From Linepithema humile (Eukaryota > Arthropoda > Insecta > Hymenoptera > Formicidae): a stretch of 64,000 nt of DNA. Positions 13,175-26,987 of the stretch are shown here, piece by piece. The number at the start of each line of letters is the position of its first letter. Position 1 is the stretch's first letter. The position numbers and the translations under genes are program-made. The notes below the pieces were generated by a model. It did not search any database, was not told where the DNA came from, and worked only from the letters and a program-made list of their open reading frames with translations. The stretch spans positions 42,190,931 through 42,254,930 of the forward strand of contig NC_090128.1 of NCBI RefSeq assembly GCF_040581485.1, read 5' to 3'.

Positions 13175-14996
13175 AATGCTGTTGTTCAGAGAACTATTTA
13201 GGTAACTATTTAGGATAAAACTATTTTTAGATAAAAAATAATTATTTCCAACTTAGATAAGTTAGAAATTTTCCACCAAAAGATTCTAGCACAGACGATG
13301 ATGATAACATGATTTCGTGCATTATTTCCGTCCCAGCACGCATCTCCTCGTCTCTAAAATATTATAATTATATGTTATATACATTATATAAATCAAATAT
13401 TGCTTGTATTCTGAAAGAGTGGATTTTTCTATGTATGTTTATTCACAATCAGTGTAGCGATACTCTCTATTTTGTAAATCCTGGATTTTTTATTTTCTAT
13501 ATATATAATTTGATACTTGATGCTTGATGCTATAGTTCTTACAGGATGTGCCACCGCTGTAGATAACGCTTTATCAATCATTCAAATGTTTACTCATACA
13601 AACTGGCGATACGTCTCACATTTTCTCGTTTTGAAAAATACAATGTATCTATTAATCCACGCGTATTTTAATAAAAATAATTTGTCATGGATTTTTTCTT
13701 GATAAAATTTCAAATGTTAATTCGTTTTTCATATAGAAATTTTAATACATATTTAATTATAAAACTGTAAAAATGGAAACCAAAAGGAAGAAACCTCTAA
13801 GAATTATAGAAATCAAGTAAAATGAAAAAAGAGCCAAACCCTTGAATTCTATTTAGTGATTACAATCGAATTTTTTTTAGTGATTACAATCAGAGTGTAA
13901 AGAGTGCAAAGTAAAATTCAAAAATTTAGAAATAAAGCTATTTTCAACAGAAAATGGAAGAGATTATCATCGGTCGATTTTTTATCGCGCGCTAAATGCG
14001 TTAAATGTAATTAAGACGGTATCATTAAAGTTATTTTTTGATTGTGTTATTGTCATCAGCGAGCGAGAAATTCCTCGAGCGCTTTAGGCGATGACGCAGC
14101 CGAGGTTTGTCGTCGCCTGTTCAATTTTATTACGTTAGAATAATTGATCGCCTTATATTACTTGTCTTTCCTGTTCGCAAACTTTCAGGCACCGCCCCTT
14201 CTGTCTAACTGTCGTCCGTAACTTTCAAGAAAGACGTCGCATTTAATCATTAAATGTCAAACTTTTAATTACATTGAAGTAAAATTAAACTTTTCCGCAA
14301 ATTGCAAGATAGAATTACAATGGTGTGTCCTAAAGAAATCTACGAAAAAAAAAGAGTACAGTACCTGTCAGTTTCGCTGGTTCCTCAACACAGTATTATC
14401 GATGATCGCACGTTGAAGATACACGTAATCGCGGCTGCATGGTTGAAACGAAAGGAACGTAGTGAGTAAATATGTTGGAATACGGCCGACTGACTGTACT
14501 GTCTTGTTAGAATTCAATTAGCGCGATGCAACACGTGCGAGAGATGTAAGGCGACTCCCGCAGAGACGTCCGTGCAGCTTCGTCTCGCCCTCCGCGTTGC
14601 CTCCATCGCTTCTCCTACGTCTCGTTCACGATCTGACTCATTCTCGGTGCTTACGTCCGTTTCTCTTGACCATTTCACTGGCCGTTCGTGCCACTCGTTA
14701 TTCAGAACAATCAGTTTTAAGGATGCAAGGGTCATATGTCAAAACATTAATAAAACTATTAAAAATTTTATAGACTATTTAATTATTTGTTCTAAGTATC
14801 CGCGCACACAAAATCTAGGCACAATTTTGTAATTAGTTTGTGTTATATAATTCTTATGTTTACATTGATTTCTGTAGAAAAAAAATTGTATACTGCAGCA
14901 CTTATTGACAAATTTTATAAAAAAGAACACATTAATCGTAATTAAAAAATATTTAATTACAAGAGAATTATGGAAAATTATACGATATTGTTTTTA
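13175..14996. other. Intergenic region between SKAP-like gene and PDH E1-alpha
   Basis: No coding region recognised. It probably holds the SKAP-like promoter and non-coding first exon(s): a GC-richer patch near 14,500-14,700 looks promoter-like. The 3' UTR of the PDH gene is at the right end. Open frames at 13309-13702 and 14514-14832 have no recognisable content. Confidence 0.4.
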
Positions 14997-17508
14997 TTAG
15001 TATAATTCCCAAGGAATTTTGCCGCGAATCTTCTCCAGTGGTTTGACATATACATTGCTTGAGATTTCTGATATTTCTGGCCACGGATCGGACTTGGCTT
15101 GCTCCATTTCTTGATCAACTTGCTTGTATGCTGTATCTCGTATGCTCTGGCCATGCAATAGGTGGTTAAAACACAGTCATTATTTTACGTCATAATTGCA
15201 CATTAAGATTCTTGGACATAATTTTTACTTTGCCAGTAATAATACAGTAATTCTCGTGTTGCGCGCGTGTTCGAATATTCTTTTTGTTGTGCTTTGGTCC
15301 AATTCTTAATTATTTTATCAAACAAATAAAGAATTTAACTTAATACATGAAGTATGTATTAAACACTTAACATTATTAATTAAACACTTAAAAGTAAAAT
15401 AGGATAAATAAATTATTTTATATAATTTAATAAAAGTAATATAACTTCATACGGACACATGTTCAATTTCGCCTTATTTCCGAGTTACAGTTTAAAGTTT
15501 CACATATTCTGACATACTGAAATACACGAAATATTTCGTAGTCTTTCTAGCGATCTTACTTTAATATTTTGATACATAGAATTAATAGAACAATCAATTA
15601 ATACTTTTACTTTGGATCTTATTGAGAAAACTCGCAAATAAGATGAGATCGCTATGTTTATATTAACTTGTTTTATTGTCCTTGAATACTGCAATTCTGA
15701 AGAGTTTCTTACATATTAAATTATGTTTTATATATAATTTTCAAGATTATTCATAAGTTACCTGGACCTTTTTCTCGGTCATAAGTCCCTTTTCTATGAC
15801 GAGCTTCGTGAACAACATTATCGGATCTTGCTCGGTTTGGATAGCTTTAATCTCTTCTCGGGTACGATAACTGTAACCAGGATCGCTCATACTGTGTCCA
15901 AAATAGCGATAAGTTACAACTTCTATTACAATCGGTCCATTCCTGAGCGCATAGTTTCTACTAAAGCGTGCGGCTTCTCGCACGTCCATGATTTTCATTC
16001 CATCGACCTGTACACGAGGTACAATCAGTCGCAATGTAATTAATATAAAATCTATATGTAAAATATACAAAATGACATCTGTGCCGAATATCTCAAACTT
16101 TTGAGAAGAAATCTTTCAGATTTTTCTCATGTGTATTGTATTTTACTTTTATTCCTGGTATGAGATCTCCGCGTGTGTAAAGCTCCGTATTGGCGGAGTG
16201 TCGATGCACGGCTGTGCCCATACCGTATTTATTATTTTCACAGATGTAGATCGCCGGCAGATTCCAAAGCTTCGCCATATTCCAGGCTTCGTAGATCTGA
16301 CCCTGCGACGCTGCACCGTCACCGTACAACGTGAAGGACACACCGCCTGTGCCGTTATACTTGTGAGCCAAGGCGATACCAGTACCGATAGGAACCTAAT
16401 TATGGAATAAGATACACATTAATCGATCAGGTAAGAATAAATTTATCTGTTAAAAAAATTTTCTTTACATTTAATTGAACCATTATGAGTTCCATTGAAA
16501 TCGGAAATTATAATCTGAGATGGAGTTTACTTTCAATAAATGTAAATACAATGAAAATTTATGTCGAAATGTCCAAATAATAGAACGATCGATGTGAAAT
16601 GGAATTATTTCGATAACGTTTTCGAATAGATACGATAGCTGTCTAACAGCTGTCGGGATTGATCGCAAAGAACATGCATTTACCTGCCCGCCAACGATAC
16701 CGTCACCACCGTAAAATTGCGGCGCATACATGTGCATGGAACCGCCCTTGCCTTTCGCCGTGCCCGTTTTGCGGCCCATAAGTTCTGCGAGAATTGTGCG
16801 AGCCGAGATGTCGAATGCAACGGCAAAACCGTGACATCTGTATGCCGTGATAACGGTGTCCGGTTTTGTTAAGGCCATTTTGAGACCTATGGCTATAGCT
16901 TCCTACACGACGCAAACATCGTTTATTTTCCATTCCGCACATATATTGCATATAGAAAGATTGCAGCGACATTGCAAAAATTGATATTTTTTTCAACAAT
17001 TTAATTCAATTCTATTTGCTGAAACATGGATAGCTAGATTAAAAAGTATTTTTTTAAACCTACACTCCTTCTTCTCTCAACGCAGTAATGTTACATTACG
17101 GTTATGCGTATTGTTTCAACTCAGAATTTTAGTTACTTGTCTACCTGACCAACGTATAAGTGCAGAAAACCATTGATAAGCCGTTGTCTGTATAATTCCG
17201 CGGCTTTGTTCTCCATCCGGCGTATGTAGTTCATTTTCTTCAAAGCGTACGTAGCGTCTTCCACATTTAAGGTCGATTTTTCAGACGGTCCTTTATCGAG
17301 CCGATAAAGATCGTATTTCTGAGATAGAGCTCAAGTTAAAATGACAACGAGAAGTGAATGGGAAACTATGTAAGTCCCGTTTGGCAAATCATACCGATTC
17401 TACAACAGCTTCTTTGCTAACATTGCGAAGATGTGCGAGCAGACTGCATCGTATTTTAGCGCCGTTTCGGTAAGCCGATAATCCTGACTTTGTCAATATT
17501 GAATGCAT
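14997..17508 (-). CDS. PDHA1: Pyruvate dehydrogenase E1 component subunit alpha, mitochondrial
   Basis: Six exons (17508-17395, 17318-17145, 16902-16684, 16395-16147, 16007-15762, 15146-14997) total 1152 nt, 383 residues, close to the usual ~390. The Arg-rich, acid-poor N-terminus (MHSILTKSGLSAYRNG) fits a mitochondrial transit peptide. E1-alpha pairs with E1-beta and uses thiamine diphosphate to decarboxylate pyruvate, the entry step of the PDH complex. The ThDP motif is visible: GDGAASQG, ending about 28 residues on in CENNKYGMGT. So is the regulatory loop YRYFGHSMSDPGYSYR, which contains the serines phosphorylated by PDH kinases and dephosphorylated by PDH phosphatase. All introns are short and GT-AG. 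PDPR, a regulator of that phosphatase, is encoded at 32.9-37.1 kb. Identity is secure. Confidence 0.96.
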
Positions 17509-18423
17509 ACTTGAGATATTTTTCACACGATGCTGTTAAAATGACAACTTTATCAGCGGTTTCTTCAATTAGAGATCGTTTTAATATCGGTTTTGAATCA
17601 ATTTTTATCTTCAATATATTATATCGATCAATTTAGCTAACGTATTACACATCTTTTTTTTACTTCTTAATTCTGGCGGCCAAAGGCCGCATTTATTATT
17701 TATATAATATTGGAAAGCCACGTGTATCATTTAAAATCTTTTATTCCTTGGAAATAACCAATCAAATTTCCAAAGCTATATTAATAAATTGCATTCATTG
17801 CAACTCGATTAATCGTGAAATGACAATCGAAATGAAAATTTGATATAGCCGGGAAGTTATCAGTGTAACATATCGGATTCTCAGAGGGACAGATCGAATC
17901 ATGCAAAGAATCATACAGATTTTAAACAGATTATTTCTGGATATTTGCATATAATAACTATTGATAAAAAATCTAGAGCTATTCAAATGAATTATCAGTT
18001 GGTTAAAAAGTTGATTAATAAATTCAAAGTTGAATTCATCTAAAATAAAAATTTGAAATGAGAAGTATTTATTAACATTTAAAGTAATAAGAAAATTGAG
18101 TGGTAATTTATTTTCCAATCAATGCATTTATAATTCTCATGAAATTATTAAGTTACAAAAGCAATTGTGACAAGTTAAATATGAATTTTTACTGAGAAAC
18201 AATTGCATAATCGTATCTTACAAACAGATTTTTAATTAATTAGTGCAACTTAAAAAATATAATTCTAAAAATAGAGTTTACGGTGATCACAAAAGTCATA
18301 GCAATCGATGAAAATTTAATTACAATAATCCATTTTATTTAATATTAATATGGCGTGCGCGAGACTACATTAATATTCTAAATCGGATAAATAAAAATAA
18401 AAATTTTAAGATTAAAATAAATT
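17509..18423. other. AT-rich intergenic spacer
   Basis: This is the spacer between the PDH E1-alpha start and the end of the NSUN7-like gene. It should contain the E1-alpha promoter. No ORF with family resemblance and no strong repeat were seen. Confidence 0.4.
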
Positions 18424-21400
18424 CTAAACGGAGTCGCTTGGCAAGTTATTTTCTTGATGGCGCTTCGACAATACGATTTTTTTGACATGAAAAGGATACA
18501 ATGGTTTTTGCGTGAATGGATCCGAGCGCATTGCATGAAACTCGCGAGCAAAGTCGCGTTTTTTCGGATGAACGAAAACCGCAATCGCGTCTTGCCACCA
18601 TCGACGCGCATCTCGCTTTCGCGTTTCACGTATCTGCATGGCCAATAACTTTTTATCTCGAACGATGTATCGACTGTGACGGGGACACGGTTGATTTTGC
18701 TTCTTCGAAGTCCGCGACATCGACGAGTGCGTAGGCGCTGCTAAGCGATCTATTTCGATCTGTAACATTTGCAGAGACAAGTTAGACTCGTAGCACTTCG
18801 ACGCGATGAAACTTTACATTTTAATTAATCAATAAATTTCTCCAGACAATAGACATTCTAGATTTAAACTTTTGTGCCTGTATCATTGTGTTTCATATCG
18901 GATAAGTAAGTCTAAAATGTAATTAAGTACTTTGGCACGCTTGAAACTTCTGCGACTCATTTGCGATATTTGACACGGCGGCGGTTGTATTTCGGTTTTC
19001 TGTTTTGGACTTCGCTCCTTGTCGGGATTGCCGAACAGTCCCTTTGATTCCGCCACTTTGATCATGAAGAGCGAATCGAACTGCATCATTTCCTTCCGTT
19101 TGATTATAGCGATGAAACAGCCCGGGTCTAACATTTGGCTGTTGTCTTTGCCGTAAATCTCATCGATACTTCCCACTTCGAACAAATCACTATCGGGGAT
19201 CTAATGATGATTTTATTAATATTTATTTTATTAATAACTAATATTGTTATTCAACATCAATAGACAACACTGCTCTGCATGGGTCTATTGTTTGAAAAAG
19301 AAAAGAATAGTTTTTCGTAGTTTTTTATGCGTTAAATTCGAATCCAACCTGATTTAACGCACAAAAAATTACGAAAAAGTTATTTTCCAAAAAATCCTAA
19401 TTTTACAAAAGAGGATAATTCAAGATACATATTTATAAATGATCTTACGACAATATCATTTGTAATTAACGGCGTTTCATCCTTCTCATCCTGTTTACTC
19501 GGAAAAGTTTGTTCCTGTTGCATTTGCGATTGCTTCTCCAACTGTTCGCGTAATTGTTCTTGTCTATCAGTCTTTCCCGTCTTTACAATTTTTTCACCAC
19601 CGTCTTTGTGTACAGTCTTACGCTTTGGCTGTGACAAAGAATTATTATACGAATTGGATTTAAACTGCACAAAATTAAAAAAAAAAAAACATTTATATAA
19701 AATGCTCACGGGATGCTCGCGAATGTACTTCTCCGTCGCAATTTGATTAGCATATTCGACTACCTGTCGAACCATCTCCGTAGTCTCGGACGGCAAAATT
19801 GTGTGCACCTCGTATATTAGAAATTGTATGTTCGGTCTAGTCAGCGCGTACTTGAGCGTGGAAAATTGTTCGGCCAAAAGAGCGCGTGGCTGTTTGATCT
19901 CACCCGCAGTATCGCTGGTTAATGATTCTAATAAACTGGTGTCACCGCCGCGGGCTACAGCAAGATCAACTATATCCCGGACGCCAGTGTAACTACACGG
20001 GGGCGTCGCTAAAACGATGGTTGCTCTTTCCAGTTCGACGGACGGCGGTGGCGATATGTATCTGGCAATGAAAAACGCAATATCGTAATATATTCGAAGT
20101 AGTGGCTATTGTCAAGTGGCGAATCCACTACGCGATATTTACTAGTACGTTAATGAAGTTTCAGAAGGTATGCAAAAAATCAGTTTTTTCTTGCATTTGT
20201 TAAATATTTAAGGTCTCAAAAATAAGAAAGTAACGAAATTACAGATATTTATTTAATTATTTTTAATATTAAAGTTTTTTCTTAACAATTAAAGGGTTGA
20301 AAAGAATTTTCCATTTTTCTAAAAAGATATAGAAAATGTAGATTTGTCACTGGCAATTATATCAATAATAGATTTACGAAAGAGATTGTTAGTCATATTT
20401 ACTTTTCTGAAAAAATTCTACATTGTTGTAGAGTAAGACCTAAAGTTTCGAGGTAAGTTTTGTACTCGTAACAGCGATCTCCAACGCCAAAGACTAATAG
20501 TCTTCCGGCTTCTTCGATGTCTGCCAAAAGTCCCGCCAAGTAGCTTGTATGACGAGGAGCGACTGAATGCGTAAGAATCACGGGACCGCAAAGATGTGCG
20601 ACACGTATCGCCTGCGCTAATGTAGCTGCTCCAAGACACAATGATCTTTCCTAAATTTTCCAAATTTATTTCAATTCCTTTAATTCTCTAAATTATTAAA
20701 AAAAAACCTTTGTGTTCCTTAATTTTCAATTTTCGATATCAAGTTCTATATTTTCAATTTTCAAATCGAAGACAATTTATATTGTACGCGCGTTTTTCTT
20801 ACAATAATTAACAATTTAAAAGTAAAACTAGCACAAGTTATATTTACCAAAAAGAGGAATCGATGATCACGAACTAAATCGGACACGGCGAGTTTCTCTC
20901 GTGCTTTGTCATGCAAATTTATCATCTTCGGGCAAATTGGATCGAAAATATAATTGGTCTCGTTAAGTTCCGCGACTTCACTATCATTGCAAAGTTCAAA
21001 TTTCAACTTTGACATGTCTTCCACAAATTGGTTTTTAGTGGGTATTTTCATGGTGTTAATCCATCCGGAAGCGATCGCGCCTTCGTTAGACCAGCTTATG
21101 CCTCCAGCGATACGCAAGTACGTTGGGAGAAGCTCGTCTGGATGGATAAAATAACGTGTCAACCATCAATTTTTTTAATAATATTGCTATTCTATTTATA
21201 AGAAGCTCTTTTCCTGCAAGTTTTAATTAGAAATTAAAAATAACCGAGATTAAGCGCCGAACCGCCGATACGAAGACGTGAAATGCTCGCCGCCAAATGC
21301 GTTTTTGCTCTTAAAAGGGCATCTTCGATGTCTTTTAATCCGACAGTCTGAAAAGAGTTATTGTTAGCATATAATATATCAGTTCTGTTATTAAAAAATG

Positions 21401-23019
21401 TTTGCATTATTTTGTCATTGCGTTCGAGAATTATTTTCTTACGATAATACAATTATATCATACACCATCGCTGAAAAATTTGAAGCACTTTATAATTTTA
21501 TAATCAAAACGTTATTTATTTTTAAACGTAAGGTAAATGTTTGATTCATTGTTGCTAATATCAAGACGCATAAATGCAAAACATTTAACGAAAGTGGAAT
21601 GAGAAACTATCGCGACTTCAATATACATACCTTAAATATCTTCTCTCGAGTTTCGAGTGCGTTTCCGTCACGCTGGCGTGCAAATTTTCTTCCCTGCATG
21701 TCGTAGAGTAACAGCCAGACCACTCTTTCGCGTGATTTGAGAATTCCGTTTTCATACCAAAATCCTCCGTCTTCCAGCGTACGATTCAAAATGTTCTTGT
21801 CTGTAAAGTTTGCAACGTGCGATCGGATACCGTGTATACGCTTATCATAATTAAGCTATTTATTTTTGTATTTGTTTTTTTATATGTGAAAGAATGCCAT
21901 ATGTATCATATACAGGGTGATCCATTATAATCGATAAATCGATTTATTTCTGAAAGTGGGACAAATGAAAAAGTAGCACATAAGAAGATTAAATTCATGA
22001 GGAGCATCAAATACTACTGGCGTTCGTTTGAAGAGTAGAAATATTGTCGAGATTCAACAATATTGGACAATATTAATTCTTGATTTTATACAAAGTCTTT
22101 CTGCTTATATTAAAAAAAAAAGTATCTCACATCTCAGTACGTCGTATACTAAACCAAAGACGCGTCTCATTTCGGCCTCGTTGGCATAAATTGGGGTGGG
22201 CCGCGTATTCTGGAGAACTTTGGCCGCCAAGAGGATATCATTGATACGCCAGCCTGGTTCTATGCAAGCCTCGGTCAATGAACCACCAGTTCCCGATATA
22301 GCATTTAAGGAAGCAATGATATCCTCGCTTTCGCCTCTTCTCCCTTTCGGAAGTTGCCCCTTTTCGTCGGGACACCATTCCCAATCCTGCGATTTCTTGC
22401 GACTTATGTGCCGTTTAGAATCCGTTTCCTCCCTCAAACAGAAAATCTTCCGTACAGTGCATTCTAGCATTCATTCATTCATTTTTTTCATTCTCTCTCA
22501 ATCTTTCTCGTACTTTTTTATAATGTGATATTAACATCTGCGTAAAATTAGACGCAAAAACAAAAAGGTATTTCCGATGTATATATTTTTGCTCCGATTT
22601 TCTTTACCCGAACTGTTCAAATTTTTAGATAATACAGATCACTTCTTACGTTCGATTTGTTTGAGATGTCCAAATTCGCTCTTTTTTTTGCTTTAAATGT
22701 GCATATGTAGTCTTTTTTCAACTTACCTTTTATTTTCGATCTCAGCATCCTTTTCTCTTTGTAACTCAACGAGACTGTGATAAGCTCGGTGACGCCACTC
22801 TTCATTGCTTGGTAATATCAATTTTTCGAGCTCTTTATTACGTGCCTCGTTGCTGAGAAGACTAAAATTCGGTGTCTGTGTCGTAAGAAGAAGTCGAAAT
22901 ATTTTCGCATAAAGTGTGAATATACTAGTTTTACGAGTATCAATATCAATGTCGATTTCGGCATCATCAGAAGATTTTTCCATTTCCGATGGCTCATTCA
23001 ATGGACTGCTAGTGGCCAT
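18424..23019 (-). CDS. NSUN7: NSUN7-like putative RNA m5C methyltransferase (possible pseudoenzyme)
   Basis: Ten exons (23019-22727, 22432-22131, 21800-21631, 21347-21245, 21137-20848, 20650-20403, 20061-19710, 19664-19449, 19200-18931, 18759-18424) total 2580 nt, 859 residues. The order of blocks matches NSUN7: an N-terminal region, then LPTYLRIAGG, a Rossmann region with a degenerate SAM site (SLCLGAATLAQAIRV), then ATPPCSYTGVRD, which corresponds to the PCS motif of the NOL1/NOP2/Sun family. Next comes FLIYEVHTILPSET, where active members have the Tyr-x-Thr-Cys-Ser motif holding the catalytic Cys. The core closes with GCFIAIIKRK, followed by a basic C-terminal extension. The PCS Cys is kept (about residue 491) but the TC Cys position reads His. 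The family would methylate cytosine in RNA; loss of the nucleophile argues against normal catalysis here. The gene is unusually long for the family because of its charged tail. Confidence 0.65.
19258..19400. repeat. Inverted-repeat (MITE-like) element in an NSUN7-like intron
   Basis: Arms of about 30 bp (near 19308-19342 and 19355-19390) are complementary around a short loop; both contain TTTTTCGTA and GCGTTAAAT. The left part, with CTGCATGGGTCTATTGTTT, is similar to the left end of the larger element at about 56,850. The two are therefore members of one repeat family, this copy being internally deleted. It lies wholly inside the intron between the eighth and ninth coding exons. Confidence 0.65.
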
Positions 23020-25342
23020 TAGTTTTGAGAATTATTACACGATAAGGAATAGTTAAGGAATAGATAAGTTTCACCTGAATATATCGCGAGTAAAGATTTA
23101 ATAGTGGAAATGCAAAAATACTTTAGAAGAAAGACATAGTTATAATATGTCAAGAGGTGATTGAAGGAGCGTTTGAAGCGCATTTAAAAACGCGACACAA
23201 GGGCGGCTTAATTACGCGGTAATAAACTCGTTCGCGACGCGTTCGCCGTGGCCACAATCGTCGGGCGGATAGTCAAGGTAAGACTGAAGACACCGTCGAA
23301 GACGTCGTGTCGCGCGACATCGCGTGCTTTGTAGACGTATCCTACAAAAATTGCATCTGGGGCTCTTATCAGGACGACAAAGCGCGGCTCGGCTATCTTT
23401 CAAGCTACTAAACAAGATATATGCTAGCACTTTCGTCTTCTGTGGTGGTTCGTCGAGTTCGGTGTTATTGAAGGCAAGAGAGCAAAATAACAGCGACATC
23501 ATAAATATTTGAATGAAATAAATATTAACAAATGAGACAAATAAGATTAATTAAACATAATAAAAAATTAGGAAGATTATTAAACGCATTCAATTCTCTT
23601 TTTTTATTCTATATATTTTTCAGGAAATTTTATTTGTTAAAATATATTTTAATAATATGTGGCATAATATAATTGTACAGAGGGAGATTACAATTTTGCA
23701 AAAGATCTTTTTTTTCTAAACATCTTTTTTGTCATAGAACAGGATGCGTCTGAGAAATATGACAAAGTTAAAGGTTAAAAATTAAAAGTTTTAATTTTAA
23801 TCAAAAAATTTGAACAATTATGATACTTTGGGAATATATAGAAAATCTTGTAGTAAGCGACACATGGCCACGATTTTTTTTACTGCTCAAGATTACTCTG
23901 ACAATGAGAGGGTGATATCAGTCCTCGGATATCAAATTATTTTTTATTTTTATTATGTTATTCGCAAATAAAAGAAAATAAAAAAATGCTAGAAGTAAAA
24001 CCCAACTTCTTTCTTTTAATAAACGTGAAATATTTTAATAAAGTTACTTAAAAAATTTTTTTACATAATTTATTTTAAAAATAATTGTTTTATTAATTTT
24101 ATCTCTTGTGAGGGATTTCAAGTAGTAAAAATATTTATTCAAATATCTATGATAAAACAACTGACAAGAAATTGAATTGTTTCAATCGGAATACTATTTT
24201 GGCTAGATACATAATAGCTGCCCAATATCGAGTTGCAAGTAAAATGTGATATGAGTTATCGATTCTATCTACATAGCTGCAAAGCCAAGTTATTTTATGT
24301 TTATTATGCATGAAGCGGTGTTTGATAATTTGTATTTTGCATCGACTATCGCGTTTCATGCTCGATTGAGATTAACTTTTGTCAGACAAGAAGAAAAACA
24401 ATAGATAGTTGTCACGTACGTATCCGATCGATCACTCCGGAGTGACGGCGACAGGTACGATCGTGTTGACACAATTTCGTAGGAATAAGGGCTAAACAGT
24501 CAGCACATACAGGCTTATACGCAAACACTAGTGCTTTGTTGTGTCATTTTTGTATTTCAATTACATATTATTTTATTATACTTTACTTTATATTTTGACA
24601 TAGAACTATTATGACATGTGTAATTAATTGTATGCATCTGGATTTCATATAGAGAGAAATTCGAGAGTTATTTCAGATATTTTGTCAAATACTTTGAACG
24701 CAGTTCTAATTTAAATTTACTTTCATATTTTACAGATTAACTTTGCAGAACAACAAAACCAACTCCGCTGCTGCGCATCGTGTCGGTAAATAAATACAAT
24801 TTGTTTTTAATGTTATTAAGATTATTGAAAAATGATGTAAAATATTCTTCCGCGATCAACACATTGCAGATCGTATAATTTTTGTTGCATACATGTTGTA
24901 GAGTGGATTTAGAGAATGCAAAGACTACTTATAAAATTTATTAAAATATTTATTAATATAGTTATTTAGAAAACATCAATACAGTTCACAAATGTGATAA
25001 ATAAATATTATTTATAAAATACTATATTATACATTATACATATATAAAAAGGCACGTTATTTAAAGCTTACAATGTGTATAGATTCTCCTATTTAGTTGT
25101 ATCCTTTTTTTGTTTTTATTTGCCTGATTTAAAAAAATATATAATATTTACATATGTTCATACTTTAGAGAAAAAAGAATGTAGCAAAGTCTAAAAATGA
25201 AATCTATATTGAACACTTTGTGTAAATAACTTCGTAATGGCAGTTCAATGACAGAATAACATAAAAAATGTTAATGTAATTAAAATATTAATTATAATAA
25301 CGCGACATTTGCACATGAGACCAACTGAGTACGTATATCTTA
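23020..25342. other. Intergenic region between NSUN7-like gene and parvin
   Basis: It holds the presumed NSUN7-like promoter at the left. An open frame at 23212-23502 on the minus strand is Cys/Arg-rich but unrecognised. The AT-rich remainder, from about 24,600, probably includes the parvin 3' UTR. No tRNA, array or clear transposon was seen. Confidence 0.4.
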
Positions 25343-26987
25343 CTAATTTATCCCCTTGTATTTTGTAAAGAGATTGTATAGCACGCGAAGAGTAGATTTC
25401 AGATCCAGATTTACGATATCTGCAAGAGAAATAATTCATATATTAAAAGAATACAAGTCATGGATTAAAAAAATTCTTGATATAGCGCTTTGCGTGAAAT
25501 TAAATATTAGAAATTACAAACCTTCGGGACGGGCTTTAGGTTTCGGTAAACCGATATCCCGCATAATATCAAATGCGAACGAAACATTATGCACTTTCTG
25601 ATCAATGGTCTTTGGAGTCAAATGGAAGCTACCCAATGGAACAAAGAAGCCTTCTAAAAGACCAAGCAGTAAAGTAAGGAATACACCATCATGGAATTGA
25701 GTATCCAAGTCAGTCACTTCCAAATGTACTTTGCTCAAGTGCTTATTTACGAATGTTATCAAAGACTGAAAAATGATAACACATTAGTAAAAGCATGGAA
25801 AAGAAAGACAAAAATCTACGAGATTGTTTCACTTACTTTCTTCACAACAGCTAGTTTATCCGGCGCGTGGTCAAAAAGAGTGTCAAACGCATCGCGCTCA
25901 CAACGCATACCCAAATCGTCGTACGTTGTCGTCAGTTCTTCTCTCACTGTCCTGTGTATCAGCTGACCATCCTTTTTACGAACCACAACCACTTGAACGG
26001 AAACTCTTTCTGGCAATCTAACAGGAGCGCGAAACAATCGGGCTAGGCCAACCAGTAAGTGCAAAATTGCAACAATATTTTTTGAATGTACAGATTCGAC
26101 GCTCCACTTGTAAGGCGGATATCGGCCTAGCACTCGATTTGCAGCAGACAAGACGACAGCAAGCTTTTGTTTTTGCCCTTCCTCAGACTGAGTCACTTCA
26201 GGTACATCCAGTTTCTCTCCAGTCAGTTTTTCTGAAATAAAATTTTTTAAAGAGAAATTAGGATTGCTTTTATTCCGTTCACAGATAAATTGGAAATTCT
26301 ACACTTTAAGTTGCATATATATTTTACGTACCCAAAAGTTTTTGTAACACTTGTCCATCATATAAATCTTCTACTATATCCTTCACAATAATTCGCTGAT
26401 CCGCTAATTCGTCATTGATCCATTCGATTAATACGAATATCAACTCTTGTATCTTAGGATCTTCCAAAGATTTCGGTTCTATCATGGAACGTTCTTCATT
26501 CTCGTCAAGAGCATAATCCTCTGGTGGCATATCGGGATTGGCAGCATACCCAGGTGAATCAATTGCATATTTTCCTTCTTCTTGCACTTCTTGTACTGGA
26601 AATATAATGTCCTTGTCATAGTTTTTAGACAGCACGTTTTAATCTTGATTAAGATAATTTAAGATGACTAAATAAAAGTTTCTAATATAAGAATTAGTTT
26701 AAAAATGTATGAACTAAAATGTAATTTCCTATTTTTAAACAATTTCAATTATTTTCGTCAATTGTGGAATGACATATCTCACTCCATATAAGGATACAAG
26801 CTTATTAAACAGTGATGTAATGATGTTTGAGTAAATTTCATATTATCAGACGATATAAGAAATAGATAGTACCTTCCTTAATGCGTTTTTTTCTCCCGAG
26901 AGTTCCAATTTTATCCCAAAAACTTTCTTCTTTCTCATCTTTCTTAGAAATTGGAGTACGAGGTGACTTGGGCCGAGGAGACGCCAT
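25343..26987 (-). CDS. parvin: Parvin (actopaxin/affixin family)
   Basis: Five exons (26987-26873, 26595-26332, 26231-25837, 25765-25522, 25419-25343) total 1095 nt, 364 residues; vertebrate alpha-parvin is about 370. The N-terminus has Ser-Pro repeats (MASPRPKSPRTPISKKD) and a basic stretch (GRKKRIKE). Then follow two calponin-homology domains. CH1 begins around QELIFVLIEWINDELADQR and includes DLYDGQVLQKLL; CH2 begins around ERDAFDTLFDHAPDKL and continues through GLLEGFFVPLGSF to STLRVLYNLFTKYKG. Parvin joins integrin-linked kinase and PINCH in the IPP complex and couples integrin adhesions to actin. The start follows the conserved MASP beginning; the frame is open upstream with another ATG 36 bases earlier. 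Parkin starts about 1 kb away on the other strand. Confidence 0.95.

Noticed and set aside
21905..21950. CAGGGTGATCCATTATAAT segment resembling a transposon end
   Set aside because: No inverted partner or target duplication found nearby.
22432..22470. Upstream extension of the second NSUN7-like exon starting at an ATG (MLECTVRK)
   Set aside because: A stop precedes it, and only the acceptor at 22433/22432 joins exon 1 in frame.
23212..23502. Minus-strand frame of 96 residues, Cys- and Arg-rich, considered as a secreted peptide precursor
   Set aside because: No convincing signal peptide or processing-site pattern, a likely splice acceptor (TTTTTGTAG) within it, and position in the NSUN7-like 5' flank; no family resemblance.
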